Source: Methylobacterium nodulans ORS 2060 (GTDB lineage: Bacteria > Pseudomonadota > Alphaproteobacteria > Rhizobiales > Beijerinckiaceae). From it: a stretch of DNA of 64,000 bases. Shown piece by piece: positions 1 through 8,936 of the stretch. A model generated the notes under the pieces. That model was not told where the DNA came from. It searched no databases and saw only the letters and a list, made by a program, of their open reading frames with translations. The stretch covers positions 3,375,501-3,439,500 of the forward strand of contig NC_011894.1 in assembly GCF_000022085.1 (NCBI RefSeq). Reading direction: 5' to 3'. The translations under genes and the position numbers were made by a program. Every line of letters starts with the position of its first letter. Positions within the stretch are counted from its first letter, which is position 1.

Positions 1-252
1 GTGGTCTGCGCCAAATGCGCCAAGCGGCAGGGGATCGGCAAGGTGCGCAAGGACCTCAAGCGCGCCCTCAAGCGCACCCGGCCCGACCGCAAGGTGCGCG
101 TCGTCGAGACCGGCTGCCTCGGCCTCTGCCCGAAGCGCAGCCTCACCTTCGCGACGGCGGCCTCCCTGCGCGCCGGCCGCCTTGTGGTCCTCGATCCAGC
201 GACGGAAGCCGAGGCGATGGCGCAGGTGCTCGTGCCGGATCCCGCGTCGTGA
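1..252 (+). CDS. (2Fe-2S) ferredoxin-domain protein, 5' end possibly cut
   Basis: An 83-residue product read from a GTG at the first base of the window, so the true start may lie upstream. Cys3, Cys6, Cys39 and Cys43 form two pairs (VCAKC and GCLGLCP), matching the small thioredoxin-fold (2Fe-2S) ferredoxin-like family, whose members bind one cluster and are probably electron carriers. The stretch between the pairs is very basic. The stop codon overlaps the start of the next gene (GTGA), so the two are probably translationally coupled. No enzyme partner is visible. The family call is moderate; the physiological role is unknown. Confidence 0.6.
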   Translation: MVCAKCAKRQGIGKVRKDLKRALKRTRPDRKVRVVETGCLGLCPKRSLTFATAASLRAGRLVVLDPATEAEAMAQVLVPDPAS

Positions 253-1310
253 CGACCGCCTCCTCCGCCCCTCTGCGGCATCGGCTCGGCAGGGCCCTGC
301 TGCGGCGCGTTCCGCTGCTCGGCGCCCTCGCGGGCATCCTCCTGGCCCTCTGGCTCGTGAGCGTCCATGACGTCGGCGCCGTGGCGAGCGCCTTCGGGCG
401 CGTCGGCCCGGCTGGTCTGGCGGCAGTGGTGCTCGTCCGCACGCTGATCCTCCTGCTCTGCGGCTTCGCCTGGGCGAAGGTCGCCGACGCTTCCGGGATC
501 GGGACCGGGCCGTTCCTGCTCCTGCGCTTCGTGCGCGAGGGCGTGAACGTGCTGCTGCCGGTGGCGTCGGTCGGCGGCGAGGTGCTCGGCGGGCGGCTCC
601 TCACCTTCTGGGGCGTGGCAGGTCCGCTCGCGGCGGCGGGCATCGTCGTCGACCTGTTCTTCCAGGTCATCGGGCTCGCGCTCTTCGCGCTGGCGGGCGC
701 GCTCCTGCTGGCCCAGGTGGAGAACGCGCAGGCGGCGCGGCTCGCGACCTGGTGCGCGGAGGGTCTCGTGGTGAGCGCGATCGTGCTTAGCGCCTTCTTC
801 GCCGTGCAGCGCCTCGGCGGCGCGGGCGCGGTGGAGCGCCGGCTCGCCGCGCTCGGCCGGCGCTTCCTGCGCGAGACGGCACCGAGCCCGGATGCCCGGC
901 CGGGCGTTCAGGGGGCGCTCGACACCCTCTGGGCGCGCAGCCGCTGGTGCTCGCTGATGCAGGGATTCTGTCTCCACATGGCCGCCTGGCTCCTCGGCGC
1001 GCTGGAGATCTGGATCGCCCTCAAATGCATCGGCGTCGCCGATGTCTCCTTCGCCGAAGCGGTGGTGCTCGAATCCTTAAGCCAGGCCATCAAGTCGGCG
1101 GCCTTCCCGGTACCGAGCGGCCTCGGCGTGCAGGAGGGCGGCCTCGTGCTCCTCGGTGCCCTCTTCGGCATCGACGCCGATACCGCGCTCGCCCTGTCCC
1201 TGGTCAAGCGCGTGCCGGACGTGGTGCTGGGGCTCCCCTCACTCCTGCTCTGGCAGCTGATCGAGGGCCGGCGCAGCCTCGTGGCGCGGCCGCGCGGCGA
1301 GGTCGGCTGA
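249..1310 (+). CDS. HpnL-like multispanning membrane protein (flippase-like / LPG synthase TM-domain family)
   Basis: A 353-residue protein with seven to eight hydrophobic segments, related to the lysylphosphatidylglycerol synthase transmembrane-domain family that includes the hopanoid-associated protein HpnL. Typical family stretches are visible: LLPVASVGGEVLGGRLL in the first half and PVPSGLGVQEGGLVLLGALF in the second. Such proteins sit in the inner membrane and are thought to handle lipids or lipid-linked molecules; in hopanoid producers they accompany hopanoid metabolism. The GTG start overlaps the stop of the preceding ferredoxin gene, which selects this start over longer in-frame options. 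No other hopanoid gene is in the window, so the HpnL link rests on family resemblance. Confidence 0.7.
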   Translation: MTTASSAPLRHRLGRALLRRVPLLGALAGILLALWLVSVHDVGAVASAFGRVGPAGLAAVVLVRTLILLLCGFAWAKVADASGIGTGPFLLLRFVREGVNVLLPVASVGGEVLGGRLLTFWGVAGPLAAAGIVVDLFFQVIGLALFALAGALLLAQVENAQAARLATWCAEGLVVSAIVLSAFFAVQRLGGAGAVERRLAALGRRFLRETAPSPDARPGVQGALDTLWARSRWCSLMQGFCLHMAAWLLGALEIWIALKCIGVADVSFAEAVVLESLSQAIKSAAFPVPSGLGVQEGGLVLLGALFGIDADTALALSLVKRVPDVVLGLPSLLLWQLIEGRRSLVARPRGEVG

Positions 1311-1316
1311 TCCGAT

Positions 1317-3125
1317 TCATTTGGTTGGGTGCCCGACGGCCCAGACATAGGCGGCTACGGCTTTCAGGTCGGCATCGGACAGCTCGACCCCTCCCATCGG
1401 CGGCATCGCCCCCCCATGCTGCTTCGGCTCGGGCACACCGTTCGCGATCGTCTGCTCGATGCCCTTGAGGCTGCCGTCGCTCCACAGCCACTTGCCGTCC
1501 GTGAGATCAGGCCCGATCGGCGAGCCCTTCGCGTCCGAGCCGTGGCAGCCGCCGCAGGTCGCGCCCGCAACCTCGCCATGGAATACCCGCTCGCCGCGCG
1601 CGACCTGCTCCCGGGTGGCTCCGGGTGGCACCGGCAGCGCCGCCACCGCCTGCCCGGCATCGGGATGGATGCCCTCGGGGGGAAGTGCCGCGCGCGAGCT
1701 GCGGGCCGGCGGGCCGGCCGCCGGGGCGGCGGCAATCGCGGCGCCCGGGTTGCCGCCCACATAGGTCACGCGCCAGATCCGTCCGCGCACGTCGTCCGAG
1801 ACGTACAGGGCACCATCCGGGCCGACCGCGAGGCCGGAGGGGCGATGCTGCGCCCGGCCCGGCTCCTTGACCGCCCCGGCGAAGCCGTCGGCGAACACCA
1901 CGTAATCGCCCGACGCCCTGCCGTCCTTCATCGGCTGGAACACCACGTTGTAGCCGCCCTGCGGACCGGGCGCCCGGTTCCACGAGCCGTGGAACGCGAT
2001 GAAGGCTCCGCCCTCGTAGGCTGCCGGGAAGGCCGTGGCCCCCTTCGCGAGGTAGAACTTCATGTCGTTGGGCGCCCAATGCGCCGGGAAAACCGCCACC
2101 GGCCCCTGCCGCTCGGCGCAGAGGCCGACCTTCCGGCCCCCGTCCCCGCCGTATTCGGGGGCGAGCACCAGCTTCTGCTGGGTCGGGTCGAAGTAGCATT
2201 CCGGCCAACCGTATTCCGCCCCCTGCTTCAGCTCGACCACCTCTTCCGCGGGCAGCTCGAAGCCCTGCTGGGCGGTGTAGAGCTTCGGCCAGTTCTCGTG
2301 GAGCTGGTCGCGGCCGTGCTGGGTCGCAAAGACGCGGCCCTCCCCGTCCAGCGCGATGCCCTCGCCATTGCGGATGCCGGAGGCGTAGCGTTCGGCCGGC
2401 GAGAAGGTCTGGTTGGTCTTGCGGGCGTCGTAGCGCCAGATGCCGCCGCGGGTCTGCTTCTCGGTGCACGGGTTGTTGCCCGGCGAGCCCGGCATGCGGT
2501 TCCTCACCTCGCAGGCATTCGTCGCCGAGCCGAGATCGACGAGGAGCTCGCCCTTCGGCGTGATCGCGAAGGGATGCATCGGGTGGTCGCCGGTGAGCGG
2601 CAGGCCGGACACGACCACCGCGCCCTTGGCCTTCGGGGCGATCTCGCCCTGCGCCAGGGGGTAGCGCATGATGCGGTCGTTGCTCTCGGCATAGACCGCG
2701 CCGTCGAAGAGCGCGAGGCCGGTGCCGCCATGCCCGCCCTGGGCGGGGGTCTCGCCGAAGCGCTCGGTCACGTCCGCGCGTCCGTCGCCGTTCCGGTCCT
2801 TGAGGGCGACGAGGAATCCGCCGGGCGGCAGATCGTTGTTCTTGTAGTAGGGGCCGCTCCAGGTGTTGGCGTAGAGCGTGCCGTCCTGTGCGACCGCCAT
2901 CTGGCGGACATGGCCGAGATTGTCGGCAAACACCGTCGCGCAGAAGCCCGGCGGCAGGGAGAGCCCGCCGTTGTCCCCCGGGCAGGCCGCGCCGGAACCG
3001 CCGGCCGCCCGAGGCGATGTGCCGACAGCCGGCAATGCGAGAAGGGCCGTGGCGAGCGCCCCGGCGCCCGTCCGGAGGCGCGAGCCGGTGTTATGCCGGC
3101 AGAGCGAGGAAAAGCGCGAGCGCAT
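1317..3125 (-). CDS. Secreted PQQ-type sorbosone/glucose dehydrogenase fused to cytochrome c
   Basis: A 602-residue exported protein. Residues 1-42 contain a basic stretch and a hydrophobic signal segment. Residues ~55-455 form a six-bladed beta-propeller of the soluble glucose/L-sorbosone dehydrogenase family, with recurrent blade motifs such as GEGIALDGEGRVFATQHGRD and GPDGALYVSDDVRGRIW. The C-terminal 85 residues are a c-type cytochrome domain: CGGCH at ~524-528 binds heme and Met in AMPPMGG is the likely distal ligand. The fusion suggests a periplasmic PQQ-dependent sugar or alcohol oxidation that passes electrons straight to its own heme. AGGAGG lies seven bases before the ATG. It converges with the HpnL-like gene, with only six bases between stops. 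Substrate is not predictable. Confidence 0.85.
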   Translation of the reverse strand: MRSRFSSLCRHNTGSRLRTGAGALATALLALPAVGTSPRAAGGSGAACPGDNGGLSLPPGFCATVFADNLGHVRQMAVAQDGTLYANTWSGPYYKNNDLPPGGFLVALKDRNGDGRADVTERFGETPAQGGHGGTGLALFDGAVYAESNDRIMRYPLAQGEIAPKAKGAVVVSGLPLTGDHPMHPFAITPKGELLVDLGSATNACEVRNRMPGSPGNNPCTEKQTRGGIWRYDARKTNQTFSPAERYASGIRNGEGIALDGEGRVFATQHGRDQLHENWPKLYTAQQGFELPAEEVVELKQGAEYGWPECYFDPTQQKLVLAPEYGGDGGRKVGLCAERQGPVAVFPAHWAPNDMKFYLAKGATAFPAAYEGGAFIAFHGSWNRAPGPQGGYNVVFQPMKDGRASGDYVVFADGFAGAVKEPGRAQHRPSGLAVGPDGALYVSDDVRGRIWRVTYVGGNPGAAIAAAPAAGPPARSSRAALPPEGIHPDAGQAVAALPVPPGATREQVARGERVFHGEVAGATCGGCHGSDAKGSPIGPDLTDGKWLWSDGSLKGIEQTIANGVPEPKQHGGAMPPMGGVELSDADLKAVAAYVWAVGHPTK

Positions 3126-3469
3126 GACACGGCCTCCTGATCGTGGGCGGGATGCAGCGGACCTTCGGATCTCGGACGCGAGGACCGGTCGGGATCTAGG
3201 GCGGCGCCGGAGGCACGGCAGGGGTGCGGCGGGCTGCAGCCCGTTTCAGGATGGGCCGGAGACGGAGGCCGAACCGGGCTTCGGCGACGATCATGAAGGC
3301 ATCCGGATCGTCGCGAATCGCAGGAGGGATGCGGCAGCTGGAGGACGCCAGAGCAGGGTCATGCCCTGATCTGCGTGCTCTGCGGAGAGCCGCCTTCGTG
3401 GGCCACACCGAGGACCCGGATCCGCGGTGGAAGTTCCAAATCGAAACTCATGGATCAACCGGAAACCGT
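3126..3469. other. Intergenic region with one repeat arm
   Basis: About 340 bases between two divergent genes. The end nearest the dehydrogenase holds its AGGAGG ribosome-binding site. No convincing gene is present; open frames here lack any recognisable product. Positions 3453-3471 carry gatcaaccggaaaccgtat, an exact copy of one arm of the repeat family found at 26.4-26.7 kb. Confidence 0.6.
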
Positions 3470-4528
3470 ATGAGTGCGTGGCTGGACGAGATGCGCCGCC
3501 AGATCGGGCGGATGCTTGAGGCGCTCGGCTGCGGGCCGGTGGAGACGCCATGGCGCGTCGTCGCTGATCTGCCCGGCGCGCGGGTCCGCGCCTATCACGG
3601 TCGACAGCAATCCGACGGGCCCGTCCTGCTGATCTGTCCTGCTCCGTTCAAGCGTGCCTATATCTGGGACCTGCTCCCGCAGGTGAGCGTGGTGCGACGC
3701 TGTCTCGCACGGGGTCTGCGCGTCTATCTGCTCGAGTGGCTCGATCCCACCGAGCAGGACGACGGACGGAGTCTCACCGATTACGCCGACCGCCTGCTCG
3801 GGAACGCGCTGGCCGCGATCGCGTCGGAGACGAACGGGGGGGTACCCCTGATCGCAGGTCACTCGCTCGGCGGCACCTTCGCGGCCATCTTCGCGGCCCT
3901 GCATCCCGAGCAGGTCGGCGGCCTCGTCCTGGTGGATGCGCCTCTCGCCTTCGGCGAGGAGGGCGGGCCCCTGGCCCGCGCCGTGAGGCTGATCCCACAT
4001 GCGAGAGGCATCCGCGCGGCCTTCGGCAGTCCGGTGCCCGGATCCGTGATCAACGCGCTCAGCCTTGAGGCGGCGCCGGAGGTCTTCCGTCTCCAGCCCG
4101 TCATGGATCTCGCCGCGAGCCTGACCAATCCACTCGCCCTGACGGTCCATACGCGTGTGGCACGCTGGGCGCTCGACGAGTTCCCGCTCCCCGGACAGCT
4201 CTTCGAGGATGTCCTGGAGCAACTCTACAGAGAGGACCGCTTTCGAGGCGGCACGCTCCAGATCGGTGATCGGCGGATCGGGATCGCTGGTCTGCGCACG
4301 CCTGTCCTGGCCGTGATCAACCCGATCGGCGGCATCGTGCCGCCGGCATCCCTGTTGCGCGGCCTTGAGGCGGTGACAGGTGCGCCGGTCGATGTGCTGA
4401 CCTATGAGGGCGATTTCGGCCCGATGCTGCAGCATCTTGGCCCCTTGGTGGCGCCAGCCGCCCATGAGCGGCTCTGGCCGAGGGTCTTCGACTGGATCGC
4501 ACGGTACGAACCAGGTTCCTCGAAATAG
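3470..4528 (+). CDS. Alpha/beta-fold hydrolase (PHA-synthase-like core)
   Basis: A 352-residue cytoplasmic protein with an alpha/beta-hydrolase core. The nucleophile elbow GHSLGG places the serine at residue 132. The stretch YIWDLLPQVSVVRRCLARGL followed by LLEW resembles the N-terminal core of polyhydroxyalkanoate synthases and related acyl-transfer hydrolases, but those normally use a cysteine nucleophile (GxCxG), so an esterase/thioesterase-type reaction is more likely. A histidine near the C terminus (MLQHLGPL) is a candidate catalytic base. The ATG begins inside a dispersed repeat arm and has only a weak GGAA in front of it, so expression may be low. Substrate unknown. Confidence 0.7.
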   Translation: MSAWLDEMRRQIGRMLEALGCGPVETPWRVVADLPGARVRAYHGRQQSDGPVLLICPAPFKRAYIWDLLPQVSVVRRCLARGLRVYLLEWLDPTEQDDGRSLTDYADRLLGNALAAIASETNGGVPLIAGHSLGGTFAAIFAALHPEQVGGLVLVDAPLAFGEEGGPLARAVRLIPHARGIRAAFGSPVPGSVINALSLEAAPEVFRLQPVMDLAASLTNPLALTVHTRVARWALDEFPLPGQLFEDVLEQLYREDRFRGGTLQIGDRRIGIAGLRTPVLAVINPIGGIVPPASLLRGLEAVTGAPVDVLTYEGDFGPMLQHLGPLVAPAAHERLWPRVFDWIARYEPGSSK

Positions 4529-4647
4529 AAACTGAGGTGGGGCTGCCATCGGGGGCCTTGCGGCCGGGTTCATCCCTCAGGGTCGGCGCAGCCGGCGGCA
4601 AACGTATCCCGACGGCCCGATGCGTCAGCAGCCTGGGGCCACCGGGA

Positions 4648-5397
4648 TCACGCGGCCCCCAGCTGCCCGGGCGTGAGCGAGCCGAGGAACCGGAACATGC
4701 CGAGCGAGACCCGCTCCTCGGCGCCCTGGGCGCTGGCCTCGGCGATCGCCCTTATGCAATCCGCCATGGCCTGGGCCGGGTCGGTCCAGGCGCCCTCGAC
4801 CAGCCACAGCCACCGCCCGGTTCCGGTCTTCACCTCGCGGTAGGACGCGACATCGACGCCCGCCCGCGTCGCCGCCGCGTCGTTCTCGCACAGATGCGCC
4901 GCAAGCGCGCCGGACATCTCCATCACCCGGGACGAGACCGTGGTCGCGAGCCACGCGCGCAAACGCTCCGCCTCGCCGGCCCGGGGGCCGAGTTCCGCCA
5001 CGAACAGGTCGCCGCCCATCCCGCGGGCGATGGAATGCGTCACGGCGCAACCCATGCGGCTCATGGCCCGGAACAGGGGCAGCGAGGCCAGGGTGCGGGG
5101 CGTCGGATGGTCGAGCGCGCTCAGGTAGGCCGGCGAGTGCAGGACGCCCGCATTCTCAACCTCGTACAGGGTGAAGTAGCGCCAGCCGGCGAGAAGAGGG
5201 TCCGTCAGGCTCTCGACGTAGCGGCGCGCGCGCAGGAAACCCGGGATCGCGATGCGCTCGGGCAGGTGCTCGTGCGTGTACCAGTCGTTGAACTCGGCCT
5301 CGCGGGCGGGGTCGATGCCGCCCCAGAGCGCCAGCGCGGCCTCGCCGAGGAGCCCACGGGGGAAGGCCGGAGGTGCAGCATCGCGGGGCATCGGCAT
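4648..5397 (-). CDS. EthD-like / dimeric alpha-beta barrel protein, conserved hypothetical
   Basis: A 249-residue cytoplasmic protein. The segment FNDWYTHEHLPERIAIPGF near residue 36 is typical of EthD-like dimeric ferredoxin-fold proteins, small enzymes or accessory proteins in degradation pathways. The second half looks like a diverged second copy of the same fold. It lies six bases downstream of the GntR regulator and reads in the same direction, so it is the last gene of the leftward catabolic operon and probably acts on the same unknown substrate. No catalytic residues can be named. Confidence 0.6.
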   Translation of the reverse strand: MPMPRDAAPPAFPRGLLGEAALALWGGIDPAREAEFNDWYTHEHLPERIAIPGFLRARRYVESLTDPLLAGWRYFTLYEVENAGVLHSPAYLSALDHPTPRTLASLPLFRAMSRMGCAVTHSIARGMGGDLFVAELGPRAGEAERLRAWLATTVSSRVMEMSGALAAHLCENDAAATRAGVDVASYREVKTGTGRWLWLVEGAWTDPAQAMADCIRAIAEASAQGAEERVSLGMFRFLGSLTPGQLGAA

Positions 5398-5403
5398 TCC
5401 TGC

Positions 5404-6183
5404 CTATTCCAGGATGATCTTGCGCGTGAACGCGACCGCGTAGTCCGTCATCGTGTCGCAGCAGGCCGAGGCGCCGGCCTCGTCGCCGCGGCCGATCGCT
5501 TCGGCGAGGTCGGCATGGACCCGCGCCACTTCCATCAGGTCGCCGAAGCGGTCCCAGTGGACGTAGAAGAAGCGGCGCGAGAGGGCGTGCAGCGGTGACA
5601 GGGCCCGTGTGGCGTAGGGGTTGCGCGCGCATTCGCAGGTGAACCGCTTGAGCGCGAAATGGACCCGCAGGTAGAGGAGCGGGTCGCGCCGCTCGCCAGC
5701 CTCGCGCAGCTCGACCGCGCTGCGCACATGCGCCTCCCGCTCGGCCCTGGTGGCACGGCGCGCGGCGCAGACCGAGACGAGCCGCTCCAGCTCGCGGCGC
5801 GCGTCGAGCACGAGAAGCTGCTCGGCGCCCAGCACCTCGGTGATCTTGATGCCGTGCCGGCGCAGCAGGATGACGAGGTGATCGGCGGCAAGCCGCTGCA
5901 GCGCCTCGCGGACCGGGGTGCGCCCGATGCCGGTGCGCTCGCTCAGCGCCGCCTCCGACCACAGGCTGCCGGGCGGCAGCGCCGCCGTGACGATCAGTTC
6001 CTCCAGGGCCGCGTAGGCCTGGTCGCCGAGGCGCAACCCGGCTTTGGCGGCGGTGGGTTCGGCGAGCGTGTCGAGGGAGTGCAGCAAGGGAGATCGGTGC
6101 CAGGGAAGGATCGGGCCCTCGTGGTAGGCCGAATCCCCCTCCGGCGACAACGGTCGCGTGTGCTGCCGCTGCGTCGTGCTCAA
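5404..6183 (-). CDS. GntR family transcriptional regulator, FCD (FadR) subfamily
   Basis: A 259-residue regulator. The N-terminal winged helix is clear (ALPPGSLWSEAALSERTG, then IGRTPVREALQRLAADHL), followed by an all-helical FCD-type ligand-binding domain. No good ATG precedes the HTH. I chose TTG at 6183 because it overlaps the upstream stop as TTGA and has GGAG ten bases before it. Members usually repress a neighbouring catabolic operon until an organic acid or its CoA ester binds. Its likely target is the divergent promoter region near 11.26-11.35 kb, where GTACCATGGTAC is a plausible operator. Confidence 0.85.
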   Translation of the reverse strand: MSTTQRQHTRPLSPEGDSAYHEGPILPWHRSPLLHSLDTLAEPTAAKAGLRLGDQAYAALEELIVTAALPPGSLWSEAALSERTGIGRTPVREALQRLAADHLVILLRRHGIKITEVLGAEQLLVLDARRELERLVSVCAARRATRAEREAHVRSAVELREAGERRDPLLYLRVHFALKRFTCECARNPYATRALSPLHALSRRFFYVHWDRFGDLMEVARVHADLAEAIGRGDEAGASACCDTMTDYAVAFTRKIILE

Positions 6184-7517
6184 TCGAGGCGCGCTCCGTC
6201 GCGGTTCAGGCGCGCGCGCAGGTCGGCGCCCAAGATGGCGCGGGGCGCGACCCGGTCGAGCGCCGCGATGGCGGCCGCATGCCCGATCGCATGGCCGTAG
6301 CTGAAGCACTGGGCCGTGACCCGGGCGGAGGCGACCGCCTCGTGCTCCGCCGACAGGCAGCGCCCGGCGGTGAGCAACCCCTCGCCGCGCTCGGGCACGA
6401 AGCAGCCGTAGGGCACCTCGTAGACGTCGTCGAGCAGCCACTCGACCCGGGGCTTGGCGCCCGTGTGGAGCTCGATCGGCCAGGGCGAGCGGGCGATCCC
6501 GTCGGCGAATTTCGTGCCCGCCAGCACGTCGGCGTTGCGCAGGAGCGAGACGCCCTTCGCCTGCCGGGTCTGCCGCACCCCCACCTGAACGCCGGTGTCG
6601 TTCACGAAGCTGTTTTCGCAGCCAACGAGATGATCGCGGAAGAAGCGGGCATATTCCCGCATCTGGCGCCGCCCCTCGATCTCGGCCTCGGTGAAGTCGC
6701 GGGCGTAGAGCGTGTTCAGCTCGCGCCCCTCCGCCCCGATCACGCGGGTGCAGTTGCAGAGGAGTTCGCCGGGGCGGGTGGTCGTGAACAGCCAGATCTT
6801 CGCGCGCGGGAGCGTGTAGCCGTTCCCGCCCCCCTTCTCGCGAATGAGCGCCGAGACCTCTTCGCCCATGATGGTGTCGGTGCCGTAGGTCTTAAGGAAG
6901 CGGGCGGTGTCGACGCCCATCAGCCGGAAGATCATGGTCGGGTTCTGGACGTGGCCGTCCTGCCCGACGAAGGACGGCAAGCCCGCCATCGCGACGACGT
7001 CGGCGTCGCCGCTCGCGTCGATCGTGACCTTGGCGCGGATGCGCGCCCTGCCCTCCTTGGTGTAGGCGACGACGCCCTCGATGCGCTCACCGCCTTCCAC
7101 CAGCGCGCCCGTCACCACCGTGTGGTAGATCACCCGCACGCCGGCCTCCGCCAGGAGCGCGTCGGCGGCCTCGCGCCAGACCAGCGGGTCGTGGACGCGG
7201 GTGTAAGTCTTGCCGTAGCGCACCGGCTCGGCAAGGCCGCCGCGATACTCCATCGCCGCCACGAAGTCGTCGAGGAAGCCGTGGACCACCTGGCGGGGCG
7301 GAGCATTGCGGTCGTCGGTTGCGGCATACATGCCGCAGATGGTCCCCGAGAGGCCCGCCACGGCGCCCCCGCCGCAGAAGCCGTACCGCTCCAGCAGCGT
7401 GACCTGCGCGCCCTGCCGGGCCGCCGTCACCGCCGCCGCCACGCCGGCCGCGCCTCCGCCGACGACGAGCACGTCGGTATCGAGGGCAAACCCGCTGCGT
7501 TCGTCGATTTCCCGCAT
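6180..7517 (-). CDS. FAD-dependent oxidoreductase
   Basis: A 445-residue flavoprotein of the FAD_oxidored family. The dinucleotide-binding motif VVGGGAAGVAAAVTAARQG lies near the N terminus and is followed by LLERYGFCGGG. The C-terminal FAD contact ERGEGLLTAGRCLSAEHEAV is also clear. GGAGAG lies upstream of adjacent GTG (7520) and ATG (7517) codons; either could be the start. It overlaps the GntR gene by four bases and follows the solute-binding protein gene by about 120 bases, in the same leftward operon. It probably oxidises an intermediate of the imported compound in the cytoplasm. The substrate cannot be read from sequence. Confidence 0.8.
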   Translation of the reverse strand: MREIDERSGFALDTDVLVVGGGAAGVAAAVTAARQGAQVTLLERYGFCGGGAVAGLSGTICGMYAATDDRNAPPRQVVHGFLDDFVAAMEYRGGLAEPVRYGKTYTRVHDPLVWREAADALLAEAGVRVIYHTVVTGALVEGGERIEGVVAYTKEGRARIRAKVTIDASGDADVVAMAGLPSFVGQDGHVQNPTMIFRLMGVDTARFLKTYGTDTIMGEEVSALIREKGGGNGYTLPRAKIWLFTTTRPGELLCNCTRVIGAEGRELNTLYARDFTEAEIEGRRQMREYARFFRDHLVGCENSFVNDTGVQVGVRQTRQAKGVSLLRNADVLAGTKFADGIARSPWPIELHTGAKPRVEWLLDDVYEVPYGCFVPERGEGLLTAGRCLSAEHEAVASARVTAQCFSYGHAIGHAAAIAALDRVAPRAILGADLRARLNRDGARLD

Positions 7518-7641
7518 CACGTTCGACTCTCCAATTACAGTCTCGTGGTCCGCCGCGGAGGCGGTGCCGACGGCCCGGCGCTCGATGCGAAACGCCGAAC
7601 TCCCATGCCCTTGCCCCCTGTCCCGACCTGGAAGACACCCC

Positions 7642-8844
7642 TCAGTTCACGAGGGAGCAGCCGCCAGCCTCAAGCGGCCGGAACGCCTCGGCGGCCGGGA
7701 CCGTGCGCAGGTGCTTGTAGTAGTCGTAGGGCCCCTTGCTCTCGGCCGGCGCCTTGACCTCGAAGAGATGGAGGTCGTGCGTCGCCCGCCCGTCGCTGCG
7801 CACCTCGCCCTTGCCGAAGAGCGGATCGTCGGTCTTGAGGCGCTTCATCTCCCGGACGACCGCCGTGCCGTCGTCGCCGTTCACCGACGCCCGCGCCTTC
7901 AGGTAATGCAGCACGGCCCCGTAGACGCCCGCATGCACCATGTTCGGGTAGACGCCGCCATTGCGTTCCGCGAACTGCTTGGCGAAGGCGCGCGTGCCCT
8001 CGTTGAGGTCCCAGTAGAAGGCCTCCGTCAGCACCAGCCCCTGTGCGGCCTTGAGCCCGAGCGAATGGATGTCGCTCAGCGTGATCAGCATGCTGGCGAG
8101 CTTCTGCCCGCCCTGGACGAGGCCGAACTCCGCCGCCTGCTTGACGCCGTTGATCGTGTCGGAGCCGGCATTGCCGAACGCCACCACCTTGGCGCCCGAC
8201 CCTTGCGCCTGCAGCAGGAAGGACGAGAAGTCGCCCGTGCCGACCGGGTGGCGCACCTTGCCGAGGATCCGGCCACCTGCCGCCGTCAGCGAGTCGCTCG
8301 CGTCGCGCTCCAGCGCATAGCCGAAGGAATAGTCGACCGTGATGAAGTACCACGTGTCGAACCCGGCCTTGGTCAGAGCGCCGCCGGTGGAATTCGCCAG
8401 CGCCCAGGTGTCGTAGGTCCAGTGCACCGTATTGGGCGAGCAGTTCTTGCCCGTGAGGTCCGAGGTGCCGGCGCCCGAGACGAGCAGCACCTTGTTCTTC
8501 TCGCGGGCGATCTCCGACACGGCCAGCGCCACCGAGGAGGTGGGCACGTCCGCGATGACGTCGACGCCCTCCTGGTCGAACCAGCGCCGGGCGAGCGCCG
8601 AGCCGATATCGGCCTTGTTCTGATGGTCGGCCGAAACCACCTCGATCGGCAGGTTGCCGACCCGGCCGCCGAAATCCTCCGCCGCCATCTGGGCCGCCAG
8701 CGCCGATCCGCGCCCGCCGAAATCGGCGTAGATGCCGCTCATATCCGTGAGCACGCCGATCTTCACGGCCTTCTCGCCCGCCTGGGCTCCTCCGGCGGCG
8801 AGAGCGGCCGTCAGCAGGACCGCCCCGATCACCCGCGCCTTCAT
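7642..8844 (-). CDS. ABC transporter substrate-binding protein (Leu/Ile/Val-type fold)
   Basis: A 400-residue periplasmic binding protein with a clear signal peptide (hydrophobic LLTAALAAGGAQA, cut before GEKAVKIG). The mature part is a type I periplasmic-binding fold of the branched-chain amino-acid/amide group, which often binds aromatic acids in soil bacteria. GGAGG precedes the ATG by five bases. It is closely related to the divergent gene at 11351 (shared WFDQ-GVDV, SFLLQAQ, YWDLN-GTRAFAK motifs). No permease or ATPase gene accompanies either copy, so the membrane components must be encoded elsewhere. Confidence 0.9.
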   Translation of the reverse strand: MKARVIGAVLLTAALAAGGAQAGEKAVKIGVLTDMSGIYADFGGRGSALAAQMAAEDFGGRVGNLPIEVVSADHQNKADIGSALARRWFDQEGVDVIADVPTSSVALAVSEIAREKNKVLLVSGAGTSDLTGKNCSPNTVHWTYDTWALANSTGGALTKAGFDTWYFITVDYSFGYALERDASDSLTAAGGRILGKVRHPVGTGDFSSFLLQAQGSGAKVVAFGNAGSDTINGVKQAAEFGLVQGGQKLASMLITLSDIHSLGLKAAQGLVLTEAFYWDLNEGTRAFAKQFAERNGGVYPNMVHAGVYGAVLHYLKARASVNGDDGTAVVREMKRLKTDDPLFGKGEVRSDGRATHDLHLFEVKAPAESKGPYDYYKHLRTVPAAEAFRPLEAGGCSLVN

Positions 8845-8936
8845 GGCGTCCTCCCGTTCGTCGTCCTTGTCGTTGTCTCGGCCGCGGGACGGTCGGGCGG
8901 ACCGTCGCGCGGGTCGTCGTGCGCAGGGGCGACCGC